A DNA stretch of 64,000 nucleotides from Erythrobacter sp. QSSC1-22B (GTDB taxonomy: Bacteria > Pseudomonadota > Alphaproteobacteria > Sphingomonadales > Sphingomonadaceae), in contig NZ_LZRP01000001.1 in the NCBI RefSeq assembly GCF_001678665.1, positions 682,001 through 746,000 of the forward strand. The letters are read 5' to 3'. The position numbers were made by a program, and so were the translations under genes. Below the pieces are notes generated by a model. That model was not told the DNA's origin and made no database searches. It saw only the letters and a list, made by a program, of their open reading frames with translations. Positions within the stretch are counted from its first letter, which is position 1, and the number at the start of each line of letters is the position of its first letter. Shown here one piece after another: positions 1 through 7,411 of the stretch.

Positions 1-1085
1 CCAATTGGGAAGCGCGCTCGAGCGAGGCTGCCCGGAGGATGGCCGATATGGCGCGACGCCTCGAGGAAATCGGCGAGGAGCGCTCGGTCGTCGCGGCCAA
101 GCCCGAGGGGTTAATGCGCGAGATCGAACAGGGCGATGCCGTTCGCGCGCGGCTGTCGGAAGGGCTGGCGCAGGCCGAGGCCGCGCTCGCCAAAGCGCAG
201 GATACCGCGACATCCGCCGACCGTGCGTTTGCCACCGCGAACGAGGCGTTGGCCGAAGCGCGCGAGAACCGCGCCGGGCTCGCCGCGCGCGCCGAAAGCC
301 AGGATGCCCGTCGGCTCGAGATGGCGCGGACGTCGGGCGAACGCTTCCAGTGTCCGCCCCCGCACCTCCCCGACAGGTTCGGTTTCGACGCGCAGGCGAT
401 CAGCGCCGCCGAGGCCGAGAGCGAGGACATGGACCGCCTCACCGCCAGCCGCGAGCGGATCGGACCGGTCAATCTCGTGGCTGCGGACGAACTCGCGCGG
501 GTCGAGGCCGAACACGGCGCGAGCACCGAAGAACAGGCGGAACTGGCGGAGGCAGTCAGCCGCTTGCGCGGATCGATCGGCAGTCTCAACCGCGAGGGGC
601 GCGAGCGGCTGCGCGACGCGTTCGAACGGGTCGACACCCATTTCCGGCGGCTGTTCACGCAATTGTTCGAAGGGGGTCAGGCGCATCTGGCGCTTATCGA
701 CAGCGACGACCCGCTCGAGGCCGGGCTCGAGATCTACGCCCAGCCACCCGGCAAACGGCTTCAGTCGCTCACGCTGCTATCGGGCGGCGAGCAGGCGCTG
801 ACCGCAATCGCGCTGATCTTCGCGCTGTTCCTCACCAACCCGGCGCCGATCTGCGTCCTCGACGAGGTCGATGCTCCGCTCGATGACGCCAATATCGACC
901 GCTTCTGCGACCTGCTCGATGCGATGGTGAAGGAAACCGCGACCCGTTATCTCATCGTCACGCACAATGCGGTGACCATGAGCCGGATGCACCGCCTGTT
1001 CGGCGTGACCATGGTCGAAAAAGGCGTGAGTCGGCTCGTGAGCGTCGATCTGGGGGCGGCGGAGGAATTGCTCGCGGCAGAGTAG
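1..1085 (+). CDS. smc: Chromosome segregation protein SMC, C-terminal part (5' end outside window)
   Basis: The frame is open from the first base of the window, so this is the 3' part of a longer gene. The visible protein has a charged, Ala/Glu/Arg-rich coiled-coil stretch followed by the C-terminal ATPase head: the ABC signature LSGGEQ (bases about 777-800) and Walker B ICVLDEVDAPLDD, then the H-loop region YLIVTHN. This order is typical of the SMC subunit of bacterial condensin, which together with ScpA/ScpB compacts and separates chromosomes. The Walker A half of the head lies upstream of the window. The gene converges on the MerR gene 16 bases later. Identification is firm; only the start is missing. 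Confidence 0.93.
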   Translation, partial: NWEARSSEAARRMADMARRLEEIGEERSVVAAKPEGLMREIEQGDAVRARLSEGLAQAEAALAKAQDTATSADRAFATANEALAEARENRAGLAARAESQDARRLEMARTSGERFQCPPPHLPDRFGFDAQAISAAEAESEDMDRLTASRERIGPVNLVAADELARVEAEHGASTEEQAELAEAVSRLRGSIGSLNREGRERLRDAFERVDTHFRRLFTQLFEGGQAHLALIDSDDPLEAGLEIYAQPPGKRLQSLTLLSGGEQALTAIALIFALFLTNPAPICVLDEVDAPLDDANIDRFCDLLDAMVKETATRYLIVTHNAVTMSRMHRLFGVTMVEKGVSRLVSVDLGAAEELLAAE

Positions 1086-1101
1086 GCCGCTCGAACAAGC
1101 C

Positions 1102-1464
1102 TCAGGCTGCAAGCGCGCGATCGAGCCGGTCGCGAATGGCTTTCAACCGCGGGAGGATATCGTCGGTATCGGATCGCGCGCTGGATACCTGGGCCGCAGC
1201 CTGAGGATCCGGCGCGCCGATTATCGCCGCCCTGGCGCCCTTGAGCGTATAGCCGTCGCGGTTGACCAACCGGTCGATGCGTTCGACCAGCGCGACATCG
1301 TCGGCGCGGTAATAGCGTCGGCCGCCGCTGCGCTTGAGCGGTTCGAGCATCGGGAACTGCTGCTCCCAATAACGCAGCACATGCGGCTTGATGCCGAGCG
1401 CCTGCCCGACCTCGCCGATGGTGCGCAGAGCGCCGCTTTCCTTGCCATCGTCGAAATCGGCCAT
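1102..1464 (-). CDS. MerR-family transcriptional regulator
   Basis: This 120-residue protein has a MerR winged helix-turn-helix in the first 70 residues (TIGEVGQALGIKPHVLRYWE, then the wing with GGRRYY) and a short C-terminal helical tail. There is no cysteine cluster, so metal sensing of the classic MerR kind is unlikely. It begins 4 bases after the ihfA stop and is the last gene of the plsX-fabH-ihfA-merR series, an arrangement I recall as common in alphaproteobacteria. Its target is unknown. It might control fatty-acid or phospholipid synthesis because of its neighbours, but that is inference only. Confidence 0.85.
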   Translation of the reverse strand: MADFDDGKESGALRTIGEVGQALGIKPHVLRYWEQQFPMLEPLKRSGGRRYYRADDVALVERIDRLVNRDGYTLKGARAAIIGAPDPQAAAQVSSARSDTDDILPRLKAIRDRLDRALAA

Positions 1465-1468
1465 GACG

Positions 1469-1765
1469 CTATTCCTTTGCGATGCGGTCCTTGAGCAGCT
1501 GGCTCGCGCGGAAGGTGAGCACCCGGCGCGGGGTGATCGGAACTTCGATCCCGGTCTTGGGATTGCGCCCGACGCGTTCTTTCTTGTCGCGCAGCACGAA
1601 GCTGCCGAAACCGGAAATCTTCACATTCTCCCCATCGGACAGTGCGCCGCACATCTTGGCTAGAATCGACTCCACGATCTCGAGCGATTCGGCACGCGAC
1701 AACCCCATCTTGCGATTGATCGTCTCAGCCAGATCGGCGCGAGTGAGCGTGCCCACCGAACGCAT
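1469..1765 (-). CDS. ihfA: Integration host factor subunit alpha
   Basis: IhfA is the alpha subunit of the IHF heterodimer, which bends DNA in replication, recombination and transcription. The start at 1765 gives a 98-residue protein, the normal family length. It is preceded by an ideal Shine-Dalgarno (AGGAGG at 1773-1778 read on the minus strand, 7-base spacing). A longer frame upstream is open to 1843 but adds non-family sequence. The HU/IHF signature is clear: [21 protein letters not shown], whose proline at the beta-arm tip intercalates into DNA. The gene lies between fabH and merR, with 117 bases upstream that could hold its own promoter. Confidence 0.95.
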   Translation of the reverse strand: MRSVGTLTRADLAETINRKMGLSRAESLEIVESILAKMCGALSDGENVKISGFGSFVLRDKKERVGRNPKTGIEVPITPRRVLTFRASQLLKDRIAKE

Positions 1766-1882
1766 ATCGCATCCTCCTAAATTCCAAGCGCGACCCGCAC
1801 GAAACCCAGTTGCAGAACTAGACCCTACGGAGAAGACACGCAACGGATAGTGCTGATTTCGCCGCGGAAAGCGAGGAAAACC

Positions 1883-2848
1883 TCACATGCGAACGAGCGA
1901 CGCACCCCAGGTGAAGCCGCCGCCCATTGCTTCGAACATCACCAGATCGCCGGGTTTGATCCGGCCGTCGCGAACCGCGACGTCGAGGGCGAGCGGAACC
2001 GAGGCCGCCGAAGTGTTGGCGTGGCGGTCGACGGTGACGATCACGCGTTCGGCCGGCAGGCCCAGTTTGCGGGCGGTGGCGTCGAGGATACGGGCGTTGG
2101 CCTGATGCGGGACGACCCAGTCGACCGCATCGATTCCCATTTCGACATCGGCGAGCACTTCGCCGAGCACTTCGGCCAGATTGACGACCGCATGGCGGAA
2201 CACCTCGCGTCCCTTCATCCGCAGCTTGCCGACCGTGCCCGTGCTCGAGGGGCCGCCATCGACATGGAGCAGGTCGCAATGCTCGCCATCGGCGTGGAGC
2301 CGGGTGGCAAGGATGCCGGGGCCATCTTCCGCGACGTCCTGCGCTTCGAGCACTACCGCGCCCGCACCGTCGCCGAACAGCACGCAGGTGGTGCGATCCT
2401 CCCAGTCGAGGATGCGACTGAAAGTCTCCGCGCCGATTACCAGCGCCTTCTTGGCCATGCCGGTGCGCAGCATCGAATCGGCGGTCGCCATCGCGTAGAG
2501 AAAGCCCGAGCAGACTGCCTGGACATCGAAGGCGATCCCGCCCCGGCAGCCAAGCGCCCGCTGGACCTGCGTCGCGGTGGCGGGAAAGGTGTAATCGGGG
2601 GTGGCGGTGGCGAGGATGATCAGGCCGATCTCGCTCGCTTCCACGCCAGCCACTTCGAGCGCGCTGCGTGCCGCCTCGATGGCGAGCGTCGAGGTGGTCT
2701 CGCCCTCCCCGGCGATATAGCGCTGACGGATCCCGGTCCGCTCGACGATCCAATCGTCGCTGGTGTCGACGCGCTCGGCCAATTGGGCGTTGGTGACGCA
2801 ATTTCTGGGCAGGGCCGAGCCCGTGCCTCGCAAGACCGAACGGATCAT
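1883..2848 (-). CDS. fabH: 3-oxoacyl-[acyl-carrier-protein] synthase III (KAS III)
   Basis: FabH condenses acetyl-CoA with malonyl-ACP to start type II fatty-acid synthesis in the cytoplasm. The 321-residue length is normal for the family. The catalytic triad is visible: Cys113 (in VQAVCSGF), His248 (in [10 protein letters not shown]) and Asn278 (in RHANTSAAS). Its ATG overlaps the plsX stop in an ATGA arrangement (shared bases 2845-2848), which implies translational coupling. PlsX and FabH both act at the acyl-ACP level, linking phospholipid and fatty-acid synthesis. Confidence 0.97.
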   Translation of the reverse strand: MIRSVLRGTGSALPRNCVTNAQLAERVDTSDDWIVERTGIRQRYIAGEGETTSTLAIEAARSALEVAGVEASEIGLIILATATPDYTFPATATQVQRALGCRGGIAFDVQAVCSGFLYAMATADSMLRTGMAKKALVIGAETFSRILDWEDRTTCVLFGDGAGAVVLEAQDVAEDGPGILATRLHADGEHCDLLHVDGGPSSTGTVGKLRMKGREVFRHAVVNLAEVLGEVLADVEMGIDAVDWVVPHQANARILDATARKLGLPAERVIVTVDRHANTSAASVPLALDVAVRDGRIKPGDLVMFEAMGGGFTWGASLVRM

Positions 2849-3909
2849 TGCCCCACGAGTCCGGGTGCCGCGCGGTGCCCATTGCCGCCCAGATCGCCGA
2901 GTTCGGCCAGATCATGGGTGATTCGGTTGGTGATGTCGTCCTCAAGCAGCCGCGCGGCGACTTCGACCGCATTTGCGACGCCCTTGGCATTGGCGCTGCC
3001 GTGGCTTTTCACCACCACCCCGTTGAGGCCGAGGAAGACCGCGCCATTGTGATTGTTTGGATCGAGATGGTGGCGCAGCAATTCGGTCGCCGGCCGCGAG
3101 ACTAGGAAGCCCACCTTCGAGCGAATCGACGAGGCGAAGGCTTGCTTGAGCAGATCGGTGACGAAGCGCGCCGTCCCCTCGATCGCCTTGAGCGCGATAT
3201 TGCCCGAAAAACCGTCGGTCACCACGACGTCGCATTCGCCGCGGTTGATCTTGTCCGCCTCGACAAAGCCTTCGAATTCCAGCGCCAGACCGGTCGCCGC
3301 ACGCAGCCGGTTGGCGGCGTCCTGGATGTCCTCGGTGCCCTTGTTTTCCTCGGTTCCGATGTTGAGCAGGCGGACGCGCGGGCGTTCGCTGCCGCTGACG
3401 ATCCGCGAATAGGCGGCACCCATGATCGCGAATTGGACGAGGTTGCGCGAATTGCCTTCGCTGTTCGCGCCAAGGTCGAGCATGATGACATCGTCATCGG
3501 TAAGAGTTGGGAGCAGCGCCGCCAGTGCGGGCCGGTCGAGGCCGGGCATGGTGCGCAGCGCAAGCTTGCTCATCGCCATCAGCGCGCCGGTGTTGCCCCC
3601 GCTGACCGCGGCTCCGGCAAGCCCCTGCTTCACCGCATTGACGGTGAGGCCCATGCTGGTGGTCTTCGCGCGGCGCAACGCCTTGCTGGGTTTCTCGTCG
3701 CCACCGACGACATCCTCGCAGTGGAGGATTTCGGATGCACCGCTCATGCCGGGGTGGTTGTCGAGCGCCGCCTTGATCTGAGTTTCGTCGCCGACCAGCA
3801 GGAATTTGAAGCGGTCGTGGCGGCGCCGCGCAAGCGCCGCTCCCTCCACCATTACACGCACGCCTTCATCACCGCCCATCGCATCGACGGCGATACGCGG
3901 AAGATTCAT
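2845..3909 (-). CDS. plsX: Phosphate acyltransferase PlsX
   Basis: PlsX converts acyl-ACP to acyl-phosphate, the donor that PlsY uses to acylate glycerol-3-phosphate at the membrane. The 354-residue protein begins with the family hallmark [11 protein letters not shown] and keeps the glycine-rich SGGNTGALM segment and the GFSGNIALK region. It lies 22 bases downstream of rpmF and overlaps fabH by 4 bases, so rpmF-plsX-fabH is probably one transcript. This gene order is conserved well beyond alphaproteobacteria. Confidence 0.97.
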   Translation of the reverse strand: MNLPRIAVDAMGGDEGVRVMVEGAALARRRHDRFKFLLVGDETQIKAALDNHPGMSGASEILHCEDVVGGDEKPSKALRRAKTTSMGLTVNAVKQGLAGAAVSGGNTGALMAMSKLALRTMPGLDRPALAALLPTLTDDDVIMLDLGANSEGNSRNLVQFAIMGAAYSRIVSGSERPRVRLLNIGTEENKGTEDIQDAANRLRAATGLALEFEGFVEADKINRGECDVVVTDGFSGNIALKAIEGTARFVTDLLKQAFASSIRSKVGFLVSRPATELLRHHLDPNNHNGAVFLGLNGVVVKSHGSANAKGVANAVEVAARLLEDDITNRITHDLAELGDLGGNGHRAAPGLVGQ

Positions 3910-3931
3910 GACGTGCTCCGGTTGGTTACGG

Positions 3932-4111
3932 TCAGAGACCGACGGCGACGATCTCGCGACCGTTGTAATACCCGCAATGCGTGCACAGGTTGTGCGGGCG
4001 CTTCAGTTCGCCGCAGTTCGAGCACTCGTGATGAGCTTCGACCTTGAGCGAATCATGCGAACGGCGGTTGCCGCGGCGGTGGGGCGATACTTTTCTTTTG
4101 GGGACGGCCAT
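3932..4111 (-). CDS. rpmF: 50S ribosomal protein L32
   Basis: This short 59-residue gene was found by translating the gap between plsX and the divergent MAPEG gene. The product begins [18 protein letters not shown], which is standard L32, and carries the zinc-ribbon cysteines C30, C33, C43 and C46 (CSNC and CTHC). It is a structural protein of the large ribosomal subunit. A GAGGA/AGG ribosome-binding stretch lies just upstream of the ATG at 4111. In many bacteria rpmF precedes plsX as here; the DUF177 gene often found upstream of rpmF is absent at this locus. Confidence 0.96.
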   Translation of the reverse strand: MAVPKRKVSPHRRGNRRSHDSLKVEAHHECSNCGELKRPHNLCTHCGYYNGREIVAVGL

Positions 4112-4227
4112 AGCGGCACCTGTTCCTCAACAAATCTAAATGGTTGGTGGCCGCCCTAGAGGACGGTCCGGCAACGCACAAGTGTGCGTCAGACCGAAAA
4201 ATCCAACCTGTGACGGTGAAGAAGCGC

Positions 4228-4255
4228 GCTATAACGACATTCTGTCGGGTTGCAA
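4228..4255 (-). promoter_or_regulatory. Putative rpmF operon promoter
   Basis: On the minus strand a TTGCAA box (4250-4255) stands 16 bases from a TATAGC box (4228-4233), a sigma-70-like pair pointing at rpmF about 115 bases away. The long leader between them contains a perfect 7-base inverted repeat (ACGCACA-AG-TGTGCGT, 4174-4189). The match is moderate and was judged by eye. Confidence 0.35.
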
Positions 4256-4280
4256 GCGGTTGATAGCGAGCTTGCAAGCG
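4250..4280 (+). repeat. Two direct repeats TTGCAAGCG with 22-base period
   Basis: The nonamer TTGCAAGCG occurs at 4250-4258 and again at 4272-4280, 22 bases apart, roughly two helical turns. They lie in the divergent intergenic region between rpmF and the MAPEG gene, and the first copy overlaps the putative rpmF -35 box. They could be paired protein-binding sites or chance. Confidence 0.35.
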
Positions 4281-4337
4281 TTGCTCAGTGCCGGAGCACC
4301 TACTACCCCATGGCGCTATCAACGAGGGGCAAACACC

Positions 4338-4745
4338 ATGGACGTCACGACGATTTTCCTTCCGGTCACGCTGACCGCCGCTGCTGCGGCGGCGCTGATC
4401 AATCTGTGGCTGGCGATCCGGGTCGGGCAGATGCGCGGCACGACCAAGCTAGTCCATGGCGACGATGCCGGGGGGCCGCTCACACGGCGGATGCGGGCGC
4501 AGCTCAATTTCGTCGAGAACACCGGGTTCGTGTTGGTGCTGATCGCGGCGATCGAGCTGGCAGACAAAGGCGGCCAGTGGCTCGCCTTCGTGGCTGCGGC
4601 CTATATGCTCGGGCGGGTGGCGCATGGCTTTGGTATGGATGGCGAGACCCCCACCCTGCCGCGCAAGATCGGAACGCTGACCACGATGCTCACCCTGCTC
4701 GGCCTCGCGATCGTCGCCACACTGGTCGCGCTGCGGGTGATCTAG
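4338..4745 (+). CDS. MAPEG-family membrane protein
   Basis: This 135-residue protein has four predicted hydrophobic segments and the MAPEG pattern: a first membrane helix followed by a polar loop (VGQMRGTTKLVHGD), then RMRAQLNFVENTGFVLVLIA, which matches the family's conserved R-x-x-x-N-x-x-E segment. MAPEG proteins are trimeric membrane enzymes related to microsomal glutathione transferase; bacterial members mostly lack a proven substrate. The start at 4338 was chosen because GAGGGG lies 8 bases upstream and the upstream extension in the same frame is not membrane-like. The gene is divergent from rpmF and convergent with the MBL-fold gene. Confidence 0.85.
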   Translation: MDVTTIFLPVTLTAAAAAALINLWLAIRVGQMRGTTKLVHGDDAGGPLTRRMRAQLNFVENTGFVLVLIAAIELADKGGQWLAFVAAAYMLGRVAHGFGMDGETPTLPRKIGTLTTMLTLLGLAIVATLVALRVI

Positions 4746-4751
4746 CCGCGC

Positions 4752-5432
4752 TCAGGCCAGCGCATAATCGCTGACGAAGGCGTTGGTCTTGCGCTCCTGC
4801 CCAAAGGTGCTGGTCGGGCCGTGCCCGGGGATGAAGGTCACATCGTCGCCCAGCGGCCACAGCTTGCCGGTGATCGCGTCGATCAGATCCTGGTGATTGC
4901 CCATCGGGAAATCGGTCCGCCCGATGCTCCCCTGAAACAGCACATCGCCGACCACCGCGAACTTGCTCGGGCGGTGAAAGAACACGACGTGGCCCGGCGT
5001 GTGGCCGGGGCAGTGGAAGACCTCGAGTACCAGCTCGCCGACGGTTACCGTGTCGCCATCGACCAGCCAGCGGTCGGGCTCGAACACCTGGCCGTTGACG
5101 CCGTATTTCTTGCCGTCCTCGCCCAGCCGGTCGATCCAGAAACGGTCGGCCTCGTGCGGACCCTCGATCGGCAGGCCGAGCTCCTTGGCGAGGATCCCCG
5201 CTTCGCCGCAATGGTCGAGGTGGCCGTGGGTGATGAGGATCTTTTCCAGTTCCACCCCGGTCTGTTTCACCGCCGCGCGCAGCTTGTCGAGATCGCCGCC
5301 GGGGTCGATCAGAGCGGCCTTGTTGGTCGCGGTGCACCAGATCAGCGAGCAGTTCTGCTGCAAGGGCGTGACCGGGACGATACCGGCTTTCATCGGGGGT
5401 GTGGTCGGCGGCTGGCTGGAAATTTCGGTCAT
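4752..5432 (-). CDS. MBL-fold metallo-hydrolase (glyoxalase II-like)
   Basis: This is a 226-residue metallo-beta-lactamase-fold protein with the metal-binding HGHLDH motif at residues 69-74 and a further conserved histidine in the CPGHTPGH segment. The compact form (about 220 residues, no C-terminal glyoxalase II substrate domain) fits the YcbL/GloB2-like hydrolases, which cleave thioesters such as S-lactoylglutathione or related substrates. The exact substrate cannot be read from sequence. The ATG at 5432 is preferred over an in-frame TTG two codons earlier. Confidence 0.88.
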   Translation of the reverse strand: MTEISSQPPTTPPMKAGIVPVTPLQQNCSLIWCTATNKAALIDPGGDLDKLRAAVKQTGVELEKILITHGHLDHCGEAGILAKELGLPIEGPHEADRFWIDRLGEDGKKYGVNGQVFEPDRWLVDGDTVTVGELVLEVFHCPGHTPGHVVFFHRPSKFAVVGDVLFQGSIGRTDFPMGNHQDLIDAITGKLWPLGDDVTFIPGHGPTSTFGQERKTNAFVSDYALA

Positions 5433-5530
5433 GAGCAACAGATGGCCAAGCCGCGCGTGCTTTGCAACGGGTCCATCCGGACGCCATCTCGCGCCCCGCC
5501 CGCTGCTGCTCGTAGCCGGCTCGCGGCCGA

Positions 5531-5923
5531 TCAGTAAACGCGGAAGTCGACCACCCGGCCGTCGCTGCGGAAAGTGCAGGTGAATTCGTCGGTGCGACGG
5601 TCGCGCGAATCGGTCCGTCCGACCACGCGGACCGAATCCCGCCTCACCTGGTCGACTCGATCGATCGCAACCCGGCCGTAGCGTGTGGCCTGCTGTCCGC
5701 AGGCGTTGAAGGCATCGCGCTCGAAATCATTGCTGTAGCCGGTCCCGTAGCGATCGCTCCGGGGATCAGCGCCATAACGGCCATCGCGATACTCACCGTC
5801 GCGATAGGGATCACCGCCGAAGACCCCGCCAAGCGGGTCCGATCCATAGGCGGTGCATCCGCCAAGCATGACGGTGGCTGCCGCGAAGGCGGGGAGAGCG
5901 GCGGGAAGGGAGAAAAACTTCAT
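5531..5923 (-). CDS. Putative lipoprotein of unknown function
   Basis: The 130-residue protein has an N-terminal signal peptide ending in a lipobox (VMLGGC, lipidated Cys23). A low-complexity region rich in Gly, Asp, Arg and Tyr (residues about 27-65) follows, then a C-terminal domain with two cysteines (FNACGQQATRYG and EFTCTFRSDGRVVDFRVY) that could form a disulfide. It is probably exported and anchored in the envelope. I do not recognise a named family. A long perfect inverted repeat (5939-5978) lies 15 bases upstream of the start codon. Confidence 0.75.
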   Translation of the reverse strand: MKFFSLPAALPAFAAATVMLGGCTAYGSDPLGGVFGGDPYRDGEYRDGRYGADPRSDRYGTGYSNDFERDAFNACGQQATRYGRVAIDRVDQVRRDSVRVVGRTDSRDRRTDEFTCTFRSDGRVVDFRVY

Positions 5924-5938
5924 GGCGACAGTCCTTTG

Positions 5939-5978
5939 GCTATTCGAACTCGCGCGCCCACCCGCGAGTTCGAATAGC
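5939..5978. repeat. Perfect 16-bp inverted repeat with 8-base loop
   Basis: GCTATTCGAACTCGCG at 5939-5954 is mirrored exactly by CGCGAGTTCGAATAGC at 5963-5978. It lies between the S24 repressor stop (6042) and the lipoprotein start (5923), both on the minus strand. No run of T follows on either strand, so it is not a textbook terminator. It could be a 5'-leader hairpin of the lipoprotein mRNA, a weak terminator, or a binding site. Confidence 0.8.
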
Positions 5979-5991
5979 TATATTACGAGGG

Positions 5992-6028
5992 TTTGGCGGG
6001 ATCGTTCCAGCGAGGCGGGCCCGCCAAA
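5992..6028. repeat. 9-bp inverted repeat with nested 12-bp palindrome
   Basis: TTTGGCGGG (5992-6000) pairs exactly with CCCGCCAAA (6020-6028), and the right arm overlaps the palindrome GGCGGGCCCGCC (6014-6025), so two alternative hairpins are possible. It sits directly downstream of the S24 repressor gene and may contribute to 3'-end formation of its transcript. Confidence 0.55.
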
Positions 6029-6041
6029 GCCCGCAGCGCGC

Positions 6042-6710
6042 TCAAACCCTTCCGCCCTTCCACACCACGCGGCCGATGATCTCGACCTCCTCGCGCGCCA
6101 GTTCGATCGGCGCGTAGGCCTCGTTGGCGCTGACCAGCCGGATCAGCTCGGGCCCGCTGGCCTGGACCTGCTTGACGTGAAGCGCGTCGCCGATGCGGAC
6201 GACATGGATACCCTCGCCGGCGCGCTTGTTGCGATCGACAAATATCTCGTCGCCGCTGCGCAGCACCGGTTCCATCGAATCGCCCTCGACCCGGATCGCC
6301 GAAAGATCGGCGCCCTCGAGCCCCATCTCGCGCAGCCAGCGGCGCGAGAAGCGGAAGCTGTCGAAGGAAATTTCCTCCGACCCGACCGCCCCCGGCCCCG
6401 CCGAGGCATCGAGCGGGAGCCGCGGGACGGCGAGGAATTCCTCGGCCGAGCTTCGCCTTGAGCTGAGAGCGGGTGCGCCCAGCTCGCCCTCCGAAACCCC
6501 GAAGAATTCGGCCAACCGCTGGCGGTCGTTCTCCTCGAGCCGGCGGGGTGAACCCTTGCGGACGTATTGCTGGAGGTAGCTGGGGTTGCGCCCCAACATC
6601 GCCGACAGCGAGGCCAGGCTGGCGCGGCTGGCCTGCGCCAGTTCGAGCAGTCGGGCGCGCTCCGGCGCGGCGTCATCATGATTTTCAACCAACGGCTTTC
6701 CTCGGTGCAT
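6042..6710 (-). CDS. Helix-turn-helix / S24 peptidase-type repressor (LexA/CI-like)
   Basis: This 222-residue protein has an N-terminal DNA-binding region (about 18-72, including LASLSAMLGRNPSYLQQYVRKG and RLAEFFGVSEGELG) and a C-terminal S24 peptidase domain (about 115-218). The self-cleavage dyad is intact: Ser145 in VEGDSMEPVL and Lys180 in DALHVKQVQ. Such proteins repress target genes and are often inactivated by RecA-stimulated autoproteolysis. It is divergently arranged with two small genes, and the intergenic region has inverted repeats that look like operators. No integrase or other phage gene is nearby, so a chromosomal stress regulator is more likely than a prophage repressor. ATG at 6710 is preferred over TTG at 6725. 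Confidence 0.87.
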   Translation of the reverse strand: MHRGKPLVENHDDAAPERARLLELAQASRASLASLSAMLGRNPSYLQQYVRKGSPRRLEENDRQRLAEFFGVSEGELGAPALSSRRSSAEEFLAVPRLPLDASAGPGAVGSEEISFDSFRFSRRWLREMGLEGADLSAIRVEGDSMEPVLRSGDEIFVDRNKRAGEGIHVVRIGDALHVKQVQASGPELIRLVSANEAYAPIELAREEVEIIGRVVWKGGRV

Positions 6711-6733
6711 GTCGAACTCCGACAACGATATTC

Positions 6734-6755
6734 CCTATACCATAGGATTTTTCCT
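6734..6755. promoter_or_regulatory. Candidate operator between the S24 repressor and the divergent small genes
   Basis: Two adjoining inverted repeats are visible: CCTAT-acc-ATAGG at 6734-6746, and AGGA-tttt-TCCT at 6744-6755. They sit in a locally AT-richer strip, 24 bases from the repressor start codon, a usual place for an auto-repression site. Binding by the neighbouring repressor is an inference. Confidence 0.4.
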
Positions 6756-6826
6756 AGACAAGTTGGATTTCGGCTGGAACAAATCACGAACGAGGCGTGC
6801 GAATCGCCAAGCCGTGAGGGAGTGCC

Positions 6827-7024
6827 ATGCTGATCCGATCCGTCGAAAAATTTCTCCGCGAGCAGGAAATGCCCGCCACCAAATTCGGGCGGCTGGCGGC
6901 GAGCGACCCGCGATTCGTACTCGACCTGCGGATGGGGCGCGAGCCGCGCGGCTTCATGGCGGCACGGGTGCTGTCGTTCATGGACGGCTATCGCGCCGGG
7001 AAGGAGGCCGTTCATGGCGAGTGA
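6827..7024 (+). CDS. Small protein of unknown function
   Basis: A 65-residue basic protein (MLIRSVEKFLREQEMPATKFGRL...) starting at ATG 6827, with GAGGGAG 5-10 bases upstream. The segment from residue 15 to 50 (MPATKFGRLAASDPRFVLDL, then a short basic turn and FMAARVLSFMDGY) has the helix-turn-helix rhythm of small DNA-binding proteins, but I cannot assign a family. It overlaps the next gene by 11 bases and is divergent from the S24 repressor, so it is probably one of that repressor's targets. Coding status is supported by the start signal, overlap and composition. Confidence 0.65.
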   Translation: MLIRSVEKFLREQEMPATKFGRLAASDPRFVLDLRMGREPRGFMAARVLSFMDGYRAGKEAVHGE

Positions 7025-7370
7025 TCTTGCCGCGCTCCACCCGCCCAGGCTCGTGCGGCGTTCGACCACCGAGCGGCTGCGCGCGGCGCTGCTGGCGCTC
7101 GCCGAACAGCGCGGCGAAATGCTGGTTCATCGCGAGAAGGCCTGGGCCAGCATCACCTTCGCGGGCACCCGCCACGCGCTCTCGCTGCGCTTCGCGGGAG
7201 CCGAAGCGGTGGCGGCGGGCGAGCGCTTCGTCGCGGCGCTGCCCGAGCACGAATTCGCGATTCCCGGTCAGCTGGTCGCCGATGCCACGGTGAGCGAGGT
7301 CGAGCACCGCCTGCTGCCCGAGCCGCAGCTGGTGGTGGGCTGCGAATTGCTGCTGCTGGAGGAGGCGTGA
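7014..7370 (+). CDS. Conserved-looking hypothetical protein, 118 residues
   Basis: This soluble protein of 118 residues starts inside the previous small gene (ATG 7014, 11-base overlap), which implies translational coupling. It has an N-terminal helical, arginine-rich part (RSTTERLRAALLALAEQRGEM) and a C-terminal part that looks like alternating beta strands (ITFAGTRHALSLRFAG, AIPGQLVADATV, LVVGCELLLLEE). There are no cysteines except one, no signal peptide and no membrane segment. I do not recognise a family. Its partner gene and the facing S24 repressor suggest a small regulated unit. Confidence 0.65.
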   Translation: MASDLAALHPPRLVRRSTTERLRAALLALAEQRGEMLVHREKAWASITFAGTRHALSLRFAGAEAVAAGERFVAALPEHEFAIPGQLVADATVSEVEHRLLPEPQLVVGCELLLLEEA

Positions 7371-7411
7371 GCAGCGCCGCACTCTCCGGCCTCTCTCGCC
7401 CCCTCACAGCC

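Noticed and set aside
6042..7370. Prophage remnant suggested by the CI-like repressor
   Set aside because: No integrase, attachment-site repeat, structural or lysis gene is found on either side, and flanking genes look like core chromosome.
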